NCBI RefSeq assembly: GCF_007994135.1
Contig: NZ_VLKF01000001.1
Span: forward strand, 3,162,001-3,226,000
Source: Modestobacter roseus
GTDB lineage: Bacteria > Actinomycetota > Actinomycetes > Mycobacteriales > Geodermatophilaceae
Length of the DNA: 64,000 nt
Direction: 5' to 3'
The translations under genes were made by a program, and so were the position numbers. The notes below the pieces were generated by a model. That model saw only the letters and a list, made by a program, of their open reading frames with translations. It searched no databases and was not told where the DNA came from. Numbering within the stretch: the stretch's first letter is position 1; each line of letters begins with the position of its first letter. Positions 33,776-42,454 of this stretch are shown here, in pieces.

Positions 33776-34945
33776 TTACGGCGTGAAGACCGCCCGCACG
33801 CAGCCGTCGGTCTTGTCCTTGAACATCTCGTAGCCCCGGGGCGCGTCGCTCAGCGGCAGCACGTGCGTGGCGAGGTGCTCGGTGACCAGCTCGCCGCGCT
33901 CCATGTGCCCGAGCAGCTCGGGGATGTAGCGCTGGGCGTGCACCTGGGCGCCGCGGAAGGTCAGGCCCTTGTTCATCAGCGCGCCGAGCGGGAACTTGTC
34001 CACCATCGCGGCGAAGACGCCCAGGCTGAACACCGAGCCGCCCTTGCGGCAGGCCATGATCGCCTCGCGGATCGCGGTGGGCCGGTCGGTCTGCAGCCGC
34101 AGCTGCTGCTTGACCTGGTCGTAGACGCCCGGGCCGCCGGGGCTGTGCGCCTCCATGCCGACGGCCTCGATGCAGACGTCGGGGCCGCGACCCCCGGTGC
34201 GCTCGCGCAGCTCCGCGAGCACGTCGGTGCTGGTGTAGTCGACCGCCTCGGCACCGACGTGCTCGCGCACCTGGGCCAGCCGCTCGGGGAGCCGGTCGAT
34301 GACCACGACCTGCTCGGCGCCCAGCAGCATCGCCGCGCGGGCGGCCATCTGCCCGACCCCGCCCGCGCCCCACACGGCGACGACGTCGCCGGGCTTCGTG
34401 CCGCCCAGGTGGGCCCCCATCCAGCCGGTCGAGGCCGCATCGGAGGCGAACAGCGCCCGGGTGTCGGAGACGCCCTCGGGGACGACGAAGGTGCCGACGT
34501 CGGCGTAGGGCACCCGCATGTACTCCGCGTGGCTGCCGGCATAGCCGCCCATCGCGTGGGAGTAGCCGAAGCAGCCGCCCGGGCTCTGCCCCCACAGCCC
34601 CTCGGTGATGCCCGGGTTCGGGTTGCCGTTGTCGCACAGCGAGTACTGCTCCTGCGCGCAATACCAGCAGTTGCCGCAGGCGGCGAACGGCGCGACGACG
34701 ACCCGGTCGCCGACCTTGCGGTCCCGCACCGCGGAGCCGGTCTCGACGACCTCGCCGATGAACTCGTGGCCGAGTACGTCACCGGACCGCATGAACGGGA
34801 TGTAGCCACCGAGCAGGTGCAGGTCCGACCCGCAGGTGACCGACTGCGTGATCTTCAGGATGACGTCGTGGTCGTTGAGCAGCGTCGGCTCGGGAACCTC
34901 CTCGACGGAGACCTCGTTGACGCCGGTCCAGGTCGCGGCCTTCAC
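33776..34945 (-). CDS. Zinc-dependent alcohol dehydrogenase (formaldehyde dehydrogenase-like)
   Basis: 389 residues, GTG at 34945. The catalytic zinc site has Cys in SVTCGSDLH and GHEFIGEV; the structural zinc loop CGNCWYCAQEQYSLC holds four cysteines. The NAD-binding loop is VWGAGGVGQMAARAAMLLGA. An extra loop (GYSHAMGGYAGSHAEYMRVP) is typical of the glutathione-independent formaldehyde dehydrogenase-like branch. It probably oxidises an alcohol or aldehyde with NAD. The gene upstream on the same strand (35019-35489) may be a partner. Confidence 0.92.
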   Translation of the reverse strand: MKAATWTGVNEVSVEEVPEPTLLNDHDVILKITQSVTCGSDLHLLGGYIPFMRSGDVLGHEFIGEVVETGSAVRDRKVGDRVVVAPFAACGNCWYCAQEQYSLCDNGNPNPGITEGLWGQSPGGCFGYSHAMGGYAGSHAEYMRVPYADVGTFVVPEGVSDTRALFASDAASTGWMGAHLGGTKPGDVVAVWGAGGVGQMAARAAMLLGAEQVVVIDRLPERLAQVREHVGAEAVDYTSTDVLAELRERTGGRGPDVCIEAVGMEAHSPGGPGVYDQVKQQLRLQTDRPTAIREAIMACRKGGSVFSLGVFAAMVDKFPLGALMNKGLTFRGAQVHAQRYIPELLGHMERGELVTEHLATHVLPLSDAPRGYEMFKDKTDGCVRAVFTP

Positions 34946-35018
34946 GATGCCACCCCGCTCCCGCGGTCGCTCCGCTCCTCACTCGCAGAGCTCGCTGCGA
35001 TGCTCACTCCCTGTCCGC

Positions 35019-35489
35019 TCACAGCACGCCCTCCTTCGGTGCGGCCTTCGTCATGCCCTCCAGCGCCTCGCCCTGCGGCGTCGGCTTGCGGTGGCCGTGC
35101 GGTTGCGGGTCGACCCGGAGCACCTCGCCCACCTCGACCAGCTGCTTGGCCTCGCGCAGCGCCGACCGCAGCTCGCCGATCTCCTCCTCGGTGACCGGGC
35201 CGCGGAAGCGCGCGGCCAGCTCGGCCCCGCGGTCGCCCGGCGCGGGCGTCACCCGCACCTCCAGGCGGTCGCCGAACGCGGCGAGCGGCGCCGGCGTCGT
35301 CGTCCGCAGCTGCTCGGGGTCGGTGCGCACGGTGACCGCGCGCCAGCGGCGGGCCGACGTCCCCGGGTCGTCGGTGACCGAGGCCTGGCCGACCCCGGGC
35401 ACCCGGATGTGCTGCAGCTGTTTCAGGGCGGTGCCGCCGGCCTGGCTGGCCAGCCCGGCGGCACGGGCCACGATCGTGGACAGGTCCAT
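35019..35489 (-). CDS. Conserved hypothetical protein upstream of the alcohol dehydrogenase
   Basis: 156 residues from ATG at 35489. N-terminus MDLSTIVARAAGLASQAGG is amphipathic; the middle (RWRAVTVRTDPEQL, APLAAFGDRLEVRVTPAPGDRGAEL) looks like an SRPBCC-type small fold, and the C-terminus is charged. No membrane segment. It lies 73 bases before the dehydrogenase in the same direction, so co-transcription is likely. I cannot assign a function with confidence. Confidence 0.7.
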   Translation of the reverse strand: MDLSTIVARAAGLASQAGGTALKQLQHIRVPGVGQASVTDDPGTSARRWRAVTVRTDPEQLRTTTPAPLAAFGDRLEVRVTPAPGDRGAELAARFRGPVTEEEIGELRSALREAKQLVEVGEVLRVDPQPHGHRKPTPQGEALEGMTKAAPKEGVL

Positions 35490-35586
35490 GGGCGGGTCGG
35501 TACCCGGTGACCACCGGGAGAACACCCGGCCTAGCCTGGCGGCACGGGCCTCGGCCCGCCGACACCGCCGTCGCCAGGAGGAACCC

Positions 35587-37392
35587 GTGCCCGCGTCGTC
35601 GATCCTCAGCGCCCGCGACCTGGAGTTCCTGCTGCACGAGTGGCTGCAGGTCGAGACGCTCACCGAGCGCGAGCGGTACGCCGAGCACTCGCGGGAGACG
35701 TTCGACGCGGTGCTGGAGCTCGCCGCCGAGATCGCCACCGACCACTTCGCGCCGCACAACCGCGCCGCCGACGAGCACGAGCCGCACGTCGTCGACGGGA
35801 AGGTGGTGCTCGTCCCGGAGGTGGCCGCCGCGCTGCGGGTCTTCGCCGACGCCGGGATGACCGCGGCCGCCCTGCCCGAGGAGCTGGGCGGGCTGCAGCT
35901 GCCGGCGGTGGTGAACCTGGCGGTGCACGCCTGGTTCCAGGCGGCCAACATCGGCACCTCGGCCTACCCGTTCCTCACCGCGGCCAACGCGAACCTGCTG
36001 GTGGCGCACGGCACGCCCGAGCAGGTGCGGACCTACGTGCCGCCGATGGCCGAGGGCCGCTGGTTCGGGACGATGGCGCTGTCCGAGCCGCAGGCCGGCT
36101 CCTCGCTGGCCGACATCACCACCCGCGCCGAGCCGCAGGACGACGGCAGCTACCGGCTGACCGGCACCAAGATGTGGATCTCGGCCGGTGACCACGAGCT
36201 GACCGAGAACATCGTCCACCTGGTGCTGGCCAAGGTCCCCGGCGGCCCGGCCGGGGTGAAGGGCATCTCGCTGTTCATCGTGCCCAAGGTGCTGGTCGGC
36301 GAGGACGGCGCGCTGGGCGAGCGCAACGACGTGGTCCTGGCCGGGCTGAACCACAAGATGGGCTACCGCGGGACGACGAACACCCTGCTCAACTTCGGCG
36401 AGGGCGGGCACACCCCCGGTGGGCGGCCCGGCGCGGTCGGCTTCCTCGTCGGCGAGGAGCACCGCGGCCTGACCTACATGTTCCACATGATGAACGAGGC
36501 GCGGATCGGCGTCGGGGTGGGCGCCACCGCGCTCGGCTACACCGGCTACCTGCACGCCCTCGACTACGCGCGCACCCGCACCCAGGGCCGCCCGCTGGCG
36601 GGGAAGGACCCCGCTGCCGCCCCCGTGCCGATCGTCGAGCACCCCGACGTGCGGCGGATGCTGCTGGCGGCCAAGTCCTACGTGGAGGGCGGGCTGGCCC
36701 TCGGCCTGTACTGCGCGCGGCTGGTCGACGAGGAGCGGACGGCGGGGTCGGCGGCGGACCGCGACCGCGCCCACCGGCTGCTGGAGGTGCTCACCCCGAT
36801 CGCGAAGAGCTGGCCCTCGCAGTGGTGCCTGGCCGCCGACGACCTCGCCGTCCAGGTGCTCGGCGGCGCCGGCTACACCCGCGACTTCCCGGTCGAGCAG
36901 TTCTACCGGGACAACCGGCTGAACCCGATCCACGAGGGCACCCACGGCATCCAGGCCCTGGACCTGCTGGGCCGCAAGGTGGTGGCCGACGACGGCGCGG
37001 GTCTGGCCCTGCTGGCCGAGACGATCGCAGCCACCACCCAGCGGGCGCGGGGCACCGAGTGGGCCGACCTCGGCGCCACCCTGGACGAGCTGGTGGCGCG
37101 GATCGGCGCGGTCACCGGCGCGCTGTGGGCCGACGGCGACCCGGAGCGGGCCCTGGCCAACGCCACGGTGTACCTGGAGGCCGTCGGGCACGTCGTCGTC
37201 GGCTGGTTGTGGCTGGAGCAGGCGCTGGCCACCCCGGACCAGGGCGAGGGCCGGGAGGGCGCGTTCTACGCCGGCAAGCGCCAGGCGGCCCGGTTCTTCC
37301 AGCGGTGGGAGCTGCCCAAGGTGGGGCCGCAGCTGGCGCTGCTGGCCACCGGGGACCGGACGGTGCTGGACACCTCACCCGCCTGGCTCTGA
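35587..37392 (+). CDS. Acyl-CoA dehydrogenase, long form with C-terminal extension
   Basis: 601 residues from GTG at 35587 after AGGAGG. FAD and substrate loops are MALSEPQAGSSLADI and KMWISAGDHELTEN. The active-site region YRDNRLNPIHEGTHGIQALDLLGRK places the base Glu in HEGT. The last 120 residues form the acetyl-CoA dehydrogenase C-terminal domain seen in 600-residue FadE enzymes. A TAGCCT box (35532-35537) is a likely -10. It carries out the first oxidation of a beta-oxidation round. Not in an operon with other fad genes. Confidence 0.93.
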   Translation: MPASSILSARDLEFLLHEWLQVETLTERERYAEHSRETFDAVLELAAEIATDHFAPHNRAADEHEPHVVDGKVVLVPEVAAALRVFADAGMTAAALPEELGGLQLPAVVNLAVHAWFQAANIGTSAYPFLTAANANLLVAHGTPEQVRTYVPPMAEGRWFGTMALSEPQAGSSLADITTRAEPQDDGSYRLTGTKMWISAGDHELTENIVHLVLAKVPGGPAGVKGISLFIVPKVLVGEDGALGERNDVVLAGLNHKMGYRGTTNTLLNFGEGGHTPGGRPGAVGFLVGEEHRGLTYMFHMMNEARIGVGVGATALGYTGYLHALDYARTRTQGRPLAGKDPAAAPVPIVEHPDVRRMLLAAKSYVEGGLALGLYCARLVDEERTAGSAADRDRAHRLLEVLTPIAKSWPSQWCLAADDLAVQVLGGAGYTRDFPVEQFYRDNRLNPIHEGTHGIQALDLLGRKVVADDGAGLALLAETIAATTQRARGTEWADLGATLDELVARIGAVTGALWADGDPERALANATVYLEAVGHVVVGWLWLEQALATPDQGEGREGAFYAGKRQAARFFQRWELPKVGPQLALLATGDRTVLDTSPAWL

Positions 37393-37431
37393 CGCCGGTT
37401 GGGCTCCGGACGCGACCAGGTCCGGACGCCA

Positions 37432-37466
37432 CGACGGCGGCCTCCCCACCGGGGAGACCGCCGTCG
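37432..37466. terminator. Bidirectional terminator
   Basis: CGACGGCGG-C-CTCCCC pairs with GGGGAG-A-CCGCCGTCG around a three-base loop. It separates the acyl-CoA dehydrogenase from the convergent small membrane protein. Confidence 0.75.
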
Positions 37467-37482
37467 GATGCTGCGAGGAGGG

Positions 37483-37653
37483 CTACAGGGTCGCTGCGGC
37501 CCGCGCGCCCTCGGGGGCCGCGTGCCGGGCCCGCGGGGCGGACGCCGCCCGCTTCTCCGCCTCCCACCGCGCCGTCGACTGCGTGCCCATGGCGATCACC
37601 AGGGCAGTCAGGACCAGGAAACCGACCAGGGTCACCGCCGGCCACAACACCAT
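37483..37653 (-). CDS. Small single-pass membrane protein
   Basis: 56 residues from ATG at 37653, with GGAGCAGACGAG upstream. One membrane helix (LWPAVTLVGFLVLTALVIAMG) is followed by a short basic, Ala-rich cytoplasmic tail ending ARAAATL. The design resembles the N-terminus of the protein at 39857-40696 (LLWPAVAVGGFFLLAALVVAL). Function unknown. Confidence 0.65.
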   Translation of the reverse strand: MVLWPAVTLVGFLVLTALVIAMGTQSTARWEAEKRAASAPRARHAAPEGARAAATL

Positions 37654-37847
37654 CTCGTCTGCTCCACGTTGCTCTCGGGGACCGCCGGGGGGAAGCCAGC
37701 GGGTGCCGTTCTGGACGGGTCGATGCCCGCTCCACCGCGGCCGAACCCCATTCGGGCCGAGATCTTCCGCGTATCGGTGTGACCTCCGTCGCTCCCGACC
37801 CTCGAGGAACAGCCGTTACCGGAATGCCGCCTCCGGAGGCGTGACCG

Positions 37848-38951
37848 GTGTCCGGACTGGGAACCGCACCCCCGACCCAGACCAGCGGCACACCGGAGGG
37901 CCTGATGGCCGGAGCACGAGCACGCAGCGCCCAGCAGGGCGCCCAGGGGGACTCGTCCTCACACGATCCGAACGTCGCCCGCGACATCGCACCCGGCGAC
38001 GACAACATCACCCACGAGCGAGCCGACTACGCGCCCACCGGCGCCGACCCCGAGCCCACCACCGGTGGCACGCTCAAGCGGACGTTGAAGGAGTTCAGCG
38101 AGGACGGCCTGACCGACTGGGCCGCCTCGCTCACGTACTACGGCGTGCTGGCCCTCTTCCCCGCGATCACGGCGCTCGCCTCCATCGTCGGCCTGCTCAC
38201 CACCCCGCAGCAGCTCACCGACGCGCTCACCACCGTGGTCCCCGAGTCCGCGGCGGAGACCCTCGACCCGGTCATCCAGCAGGTGGCGGGCAACTCGACC
38301 GCCGCCGGGTTCGGGCTGATCCTCGGTCTCGTCGGCGCGCTCTGGACGGCGTCGGCCTACGTGGGCGCCTTCACCCGCGCGGCGAACGTCGTCTACGAGA
38401 CGCCCGAGGGCCGCAAGATCTGGAAGCTCAAGCCGCTGCAGCTGCTGATCACCCTGGTCGGCATCCTCTTCGCCGCGCTCATCCTGGCCATGCTGGTGCT
38501 CAGCGGTCCGGTGGTCGACGCGATCGGGCAGTCCATCGGGCTGAGCGACACCCTGCTGACCATCTGGAGCTGGGCCAAGTGGCCGGTGATCCTGGTGCTG
38601 CTGGCGCTGATGATCGCCGTCCTCTACTACTCGACGCCGAACGTGAAGCTGCGTGGCTTCAAGTTCGTCAGCCCCGGGGCCGGCGTCGCGATCCTGGTCG
38701 CCGTCGTCGCCTCCGCGCTCTTCGCCTTCTACGTGGCGAACTTCGGCAGCTACAACGCCACCTACGGCGCGCTGGCGGGCGTGGTGATCTTCCTGATCTG
38801 GTTCTGGCTGATCAACCTCTCGCTGCTGTTCGGCATCGAGCTGGACGCCGAGGTCGAGCGCACCAAGGAGCTGAAGGAGGGCGTGCCGAGGGCGGACAAG
38901 GAGATCCAGCTCGACGCGCGCTCGGACCCCAAGCCCCAGCAGACGACCTGA
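37848..38951 (+). CDS. YihY/virulence factor BrkB family membrane protein
   Basis: 367 residues from GTG at 37848, which has GGAGG eight bases upstream; ATG at 37905 after GGAGGG is an equally good start. The first 75 residues are hydrophilic. The YihY/BrkB domain follows: EFSEDGLTDWAASLTYYGVLALFPAITAL, then about six helices ending in GVVIFLIWFWLINLSLLFGIELDAEVERTKEL, a family hallmark. Molecular role unsettled despite old RNase BN annotations. The C-terminal tail is charged. Confidence 0.92.
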   Translation: MSGLGTAPPTQTSGTPEGLMAGARARSAQQGAQGDSSSHDPNVARDIAPGDDNITHERADYAPTGADPEPTTGGTLKRTLKEFSEDGLTDWAASLTYYGVLALFPAITALASIVGLLTTPQQLTDALTTVVPESAAETLDPVIQQVAGNSTAAGFGLILGLVGALWTASAYVGAFTRAANVVYETPEGRKIWKLKPLQLLITLVGILFAALILAMLVLSGPVVDAIGQSIGLSDTLLTIWSWAKWPVILVLLALMIAVLYYSTPNVKLRGFKFVSPGAGVAILVAVVASALFAFYVANFGSYNATYGALAGVVIFLIWFWLINLSLLFGIELDAEVERTKELKEGVPRADKEIQLDARSDPKPQQTT

Positions 38952-38982
38952 TCACCCGCGGGTGATGATCACCCGCGGGTGA
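38949..38982. repeat. Twin palindromes in direct repeat
   Basis: TGATCACCCGCGGGTGA occurs twice in tandem with a 17-base period (from 38949 and from 38966). Each is itself a palindrome. The first overlaps the YihY stop codon; a terminator follows directly. Confidence 0.8.
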
Positions 38983-38984
38983 CC

Positions 38985-39020
38985 GTCGGGCCCGGCTCCA
39001 CCCGTGGAGCCGGGCCCGAC
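38985..39020. terminator. Very strong bidirectional terminator
   Basis: GTCGGGCCCGGCTCCAC and GTGGAGCCGGGCCCGAC are a perfect 17-bp stem with a CC loop. It sits between convergent YihY and enoyl-CoA hydratase genes. Confidence 0.85.
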
Positions 39021-39025
39021 GCACG

Positions 39026-39766
39026 TCAGCCGGCGGAGCGGCGCATCGACCACATCTGCGCCGGCCGCTCGTACTGGCTGGCGGCCTCCCAGCCCAGCTG
39101 CGGAGGACCGGTCTCGGTGCGGAAGCTGGTGACCGCCAGCCGGGCGAGCTCGGGGTCGCGGGCCACCCGGGCGGCGAGCTCGTGCGCCCGGTCCTCGACC
39201 GCGTCGTCGTCGTGGGTCTCCCAGGCCAGGCCCAGCCGCACCGCCGCCGCGCCGTCGAGCTCCTCGCCGAAGAGCGCCAGCGCCGCCGCCGCCTCCCGGC
39301 CGACCAGCCGGGACAGCAGCACGAAGTGCCCGCCACCGGGGTGCATCCCGCGCTTGAGGAAGCCGCAGAGCAGCCGCGCGTCCCGCGCGACGATCCGCAG
39401 GTCGGCGGCGAGCAGCAGGTTCATCCCCGCACCCACCGCCGAGCCGCGGACGGCGGCGATGGTCGGCGCCTGCACCCGGCCGAGCCGGAGGAACGAGTCG
39501 TAGATGGCCCCCATGTCGGCGTAGGCCCCCGGCTCGGCCGGGTCCCGCCCGGCGTCGGTGAGCGTCTGCACGTCCCCACCCGCGCAGAAGGACCGGCCGA
39601 CCCCGCGGACGACCACGGCACCGACCTCGGGCCGCGCGTCGGCCTCGTCGAGAGCGGCGACCAGCTCCCCGGCCATCGCCGGGGTCAGCGCGTTGCGCCG
39701 CTCCGGGGCGTTGAGCGTGACGACGGCGACGCCGTCGGCCACCTCGAGCAGGACCTCACCGGACAT
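39026..39766 (-). CDS. Enoyl-CoA hydratase/isomerase family protein
   Basis: 246 residues, ATG at 39766. The crotonase fold is clear: VTLNAPERRNALTPAMAGEL, FCAGGDVQTL (first oxyanion hole), and AAVRGSAVGAGMNLLLAADLRI (second). In the catalytic segment CGFLKRGMHPGGGHFVLLSRLVG the usual Glu positions are not obvious, so it may be an isomerase or other crotonase instead of a true hydratase. Not linked to other fatty-acid genes. Confidence 0.88.
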   Translation of the reverse strand: MSGEVLLEVADGVAVVTLNAPERRNALTPAMAGELVAALDEADARPEVGAVVVRGVGRSFCAGGDVQTLTDAGRDPAEPGAYADMGAIYDSFLRLGRVQAPTIAAVRGSAVGAGMNLLLAADLRIVARDARLLCGFLKRGMHPGGGHFVLLSRLVGREAAAALALFGEELDGAAAVRLGLAWETHDDDAVEDRAHELAARVARDPELARLAVTSFRTETGPPQLGWEAASQYERPAQMWSMRRSAG

Positions 39767-39856
39767 GCGGCTCCTTCGACAGGACCGGCGCCGGTGCCGG
39801 CCGTTCGCCCCGATCAGACCACGCCGGCACCTCGCCGGCCCCGGCTGTCCGCGTCC

Positions 39857-40696
39857 TCAGCCGGTGACGAGCACGCAGCCCGCATCCCCGAACGGCTCGA
39901 CCGCGAACCCCAGCGACTCCAGGCAGCCGGCGACCGCCACGTTCATGGTGGCCTGCACCGCGGCCGACACGTCCGCGCCGTGCACCTGGTCACGGCTCAT
40001 CCGGTCGTGCTGGTGCCAGCTGACCAGCACCCCCGGGCGCCCCGGCTCCGGCGTGAGGCAGACCCCGCCGGAGGCGCCCTCCCCCGCGCAGTCGTGCAGC
40101 GACAGCCCCGCCTCGACCAGCGCCGAGGCGATCTCCACCACCAGCGTCACCAGCTCGTCCTCGTCGGCCAGCGGGCTGTCCCACTCCGCGGGCAGCCGGT
40201 CCAGCTGGGTGCCGAGGTCGGCCAGCCACGTCTGCTCCCCCGGCAGCGGCCGGCGCAGCAGCCGGCCGTCGGCCCGCAGCACCCCGTGCACGGCCTGCGC
40301 GGAGCCCGCCCGCCCGCCGGCCAGCGCCGCCCAGTCGGCGTCGACCCGGTCGGGGAAGGGCCCGGCCAGGACCTCCTCGCCGGACCGGCCCACCGGCTCC
40401 ACCAGCCACCACGCCGTCGCAGCCGCCGGGCCGCCGGCCCGGGTCCCGGCCGGGTGGTTGGCGACGCGGACGGCCGCGGCCTCGCGCTGGACCGGCTCGG
40501 CGCCGGACGCCGACTGCGCCGGAGCCGCGGCGACCGCGGCGGCGGGGACGGGATCCACCTCCGCCACCCGGCGCTGCCCCTGCACCTGGTTGCGCTCGAA
40601 CTCGTAGCGCGCCGTGGAGCTGGTGGCCAACGCGACGACCAGCGCGGCGAGGAGGAAGAAGCCGCCGACGGCGACGGCCGGCCACAGGAGGGTCAC
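39857..40696 (-). CDS. Membrane-anchored hypothetical protein
   Basis: 279 residues, GTG at 40696 overlapping the upstream stop (GTGA). One N-terminal membrane helix (LLWPAVAVGGFFLLAALVVAL) precedes an Ala/Pro-rich linker and a soluble domain with repeated Trp, Leu and acidic residues (GEQTWLADLGTQLDRLPAEW). The last third has three Cys and a patterned core (SLHDCAGEGASGGVCLTPEPG). No family recognised. It is a two-gene operon with 40693-40989. Confidence 0.7.
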   Translation of the reverse strand: MTLLWPAVAVGGFFLLAALVVALATSSTARYEFERNQVQGQRRVAEVDPVPAAAVAAAPAQSASGAEPVQREAAAVRVANHPAGTRAGGPAAATAWWLVEPVGRSGEEVLAGPFPDRVDADWAALAGGRAGSAQAVHGVLRADGRLLRRPLPGEQTWLADLGTQLDRLPAEWDSPLADEDELVTLVVEIASALVEAGLSLHDCAGEGASGGVCLTPEPGRPGVLVSWHQHDRMSRDQVHGADVSAAVQATMNVAVAGCLESLGFAVEPFGDAGCVLVTG

Positions 40697-40989
40697 TGCC
40701 CGACCTCCGCGGGAACGCGCACCGGACGGGTGGTCCACTCCTCGGCCGTGCCCGGGACGGCACCCCAGTCGGCAGCCCGCCGCGACCAGGCGCCCAGCCG
40801 CGCGCGCAGCGTCCCCACGACCTCGCGGAGGCTCGGGCGCGCCGCCGTCGCGACACCGTGCGCGCCGTCCGTGGCGTCGTCCACGTCGTCATCCGCGGCG
40901 GTGAACAGCTCCCAGAGCGCCGCCAGGTCGGTGTCGACGTCCCCCGGGTGGGGCGACGTCCTGGTGGGCAGGTCGACGAACGTGGTCAC
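40693..40989 (-). CDS. Hypothetical protein, first gene of a two-gene operon
   Basis: 98 residues from GTG at 40989, with GAGGAG ten bases upstream. Acidic N-terminal half (DVDTDLAALWELFTAADDDVDDATDG) and a more basic helical C-terminal half (LREVVGTLRARLGAWSRRAADWG). No signal peptide. Overlaps the membrane-anchored protein by four bases, so the two probably act together. No recognisable domain. Confidence 0.65.
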   Translation of the reverse strand: MTTFVDLPTRTSPHPGDVDTDLAALWELFTAADDDVDDATDGAHGVATAARPSLREVVGTLRARLGAWSRRAADWGAVPGTAEEWTTRPVRVPAEVGQ

Positions 40990-41393
40990 GCGGGGGCTCC
41001 TCGGTGCTGGACGCCGCGGCTGGGGAAGTGCTGCGGACGTGCCGAAAGGTAGGGCCCGGGAGGCCCCGTCCGCCGCGCTCGGCGGCACGTTCGCCGGCGC
41101 CGTCACCTGATCGTTGTGCAGAGCACCGCTCAGGTCGCCGACCGCGTGCGGATGCCCCCTTGTCGACAAGCGGCACCGCGCCGACCTGGGCTTTCGCCGG
41201 TCACCGACCGTCGGCGGCCCGGATGACGGCCGGGCCCGGCGTGGCGCGCGGACCGCCTCCACCGCGTGTCCGGTTGAGTTCCGCCTCTCGGCTCAAGGAA
41301 CTGCGTCGTCCACCCGTTGATTGGGCACGACGGGACGAACTCGTTCCGCGAATCGTCGGCACGGATGCCCCGATCGGAACGGAGTCCCTCCTC
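40990..41393. other. 404-base divergent intergenic region
   Basis: No credible gene. It holds TTGAG...CTCAA and a GAACTCGTTC palindrome (near 41338-41347), so control elements for the secreted protein at 41394 are likely. Base composition dips in GC near 41300-41400, as at many promoters. Confidence 0.45.
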
Positions 41394-41918
41394 ATGAAGC
41401 ACCGCGCACCCACCCCGGTCACGACCCGCCGCCGCATCGGCGTGGTCCTGACCGCCAGCGCCCTCATGATCAGCTGCGGCGTCGCCGTCGCCGCCTGGAC
41501 CAACAGCGGGACCGGCGCGGCGAACGCACGGGCGACGACCGCCGGCGCGCTGGTCGTGACCGCGGGGACCCCGGTCGGCACGCTCTACCCGAAGCCTGCG
41601 GGCGGGTACAGCTCGACGACGATCGGCGCCGTCTACACCACGGTCGCCAATCCGAACCCGTACCCGGTGCGCGTCCTCACCGCCACCTTCGGCACCGTGG
41701 TGATCACACCGCTCCCCGGGCAGACCTGCGCGGCCGGCAGCGTCGTCCCGTCGACGGCCGGCCCGATGACGCTCGGCGCGCCGGTGGACCTGCCGGCCAA
41801 CGCCCCGGCCACGGCGGTGACCGTCCCCGGCGCCATCGAGATGGTCGCCACCGCCGAGGACGGCTGCCAGGGCGCGTCGTTCACCGTGCCCGTCACCCTC
41901 ACCGGCGCCTCGTCCTGA
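41394..41918 (+). CDS. Secreted protein with SipW-like signal peptide (TasA/camelysin-like design)
   Basis: 174 residues, ATG at 41394. The signal region (RRRIGVVLTASALMISCGVAVAAW) is followed by TNSGTGAANARATT, much like SipW-dependent proteins whose mature part begins with a W/F-T-x-S-x-G pattern. The rest is beta-rich with two Cys (CAAGS and CQGAS), likely a disulfide. Such proteins can form surface fibres, but no sipW peptidase gene is nearby. The gene at 41975 may be co-transcribed. Confidence 0.7.
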   Translation: MKHRAPTPVTTRRRIGVVLTASALMISCGVAVAAWTNSGTGAANARATTAGALVVTAGTPVGTLYPKPAGGYSSTTIGAVYTTVANPNPYPVRVLTATFGTVVITPLPGQTCAAGSVVPSTAGPMTLGAPVDLPANAPATAVTVPGAIEMVATAEDGCQGASFTVPVTLTGASS

Positions 41919-41974
41919 CCCACCGGCCGGGGTGCGTGACCGTCGCACCCCGGCCCCGATCCCGGAGGGCACCC

Positions 41975-42454
41975 GTGCGCGCCCGTCTCACCGCCCTGGC
42001 CGCCGTGGTCGCGGCCGTGCTCGCGACCGTCCTCGCCCTCGGCCACGCCACGCCGGCGCACGCCCAGTGGCACACCAGCGGCGCCGGCCCGGCCCGGCAG
42101 GCGGCGGTGCGGATGCCCGCCGGCCCCGTGCCCACCGTGACCATGCGCGTCGACGTCCGGCTCGGGTACGTGTACACGCTGACCTGGCCCACCGCGACGC
42201 TCCACGACGGGCAACCGGTGACCGGCTACGTCGTCTCCCGCGACCGCGGCGGGGCACTCCTGGCGACCGGGACGTGCGCCGGGCCGACGCTGCTCGGGAT
42301 CGGCCTGACGGGCTATGCACCCACCGACCCGGCGGCACCCACCCAGAGCTGCACCGACGTCACCCTGACCCCGCTGGGCGCCGTCCGCTACACGATCACG
42401 CCGGTGTACGGCCGCTGGAAGGGAACCGCCTCGTCCTGGTCGCTCACCGTCTGA
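41975..42454 (+). CDS. Small secreted protein
   Basis: 159 residues, GTG at 41975 after GGAGGG. Signal peptide (LTALAAVVAAVLATVLALG, cleavage near AHA). The mature N-terminus QWHTSGAGPA echoes the WTNSGTGAA of the preceding secreted protein. The rest resembles a fibronectin-III-like strand set (YTLTWPTATLHDGQPVTGYVVSRD) with two cysteines. It overlaps the convergent CNNM gene by 11 bases. Confidence 0.72.
   Translation: MRARLTALAAVVAAVLATVLALGHATPAHAQWHTSGAGPARQAAVRMPAGPVPTVTMRVDVRLGYVYTLTWPTATLHDGQPVTGYVVSRDRGGALLATGTCAGPTLLGIGLTGYAPTDPAAPTQSCTDVTLTPLGAVRYTITPVYGRWKGTASSWSLTV

Noticed and set aside
39026-39766. Enoyl-CoA hydratase as part of an aromatic (paa/benzoate) pathway
   Set aside because: No linked pathway genes; neighbours are unrelated and separated by terminators.
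41305-41335. GGAAC...CGTT as an ECF sigma promoter
   Set aside because: Spacing is about 13 bases, well short of the 16-18 normally needed.
42444-42454. 11-base overlap of convergent secreted-protein and CNNM genes as an annotation error
   Set aside because: Both C-termini are natural and the stops are unambiguous; short convergent overlaps are normal in dense genomes.
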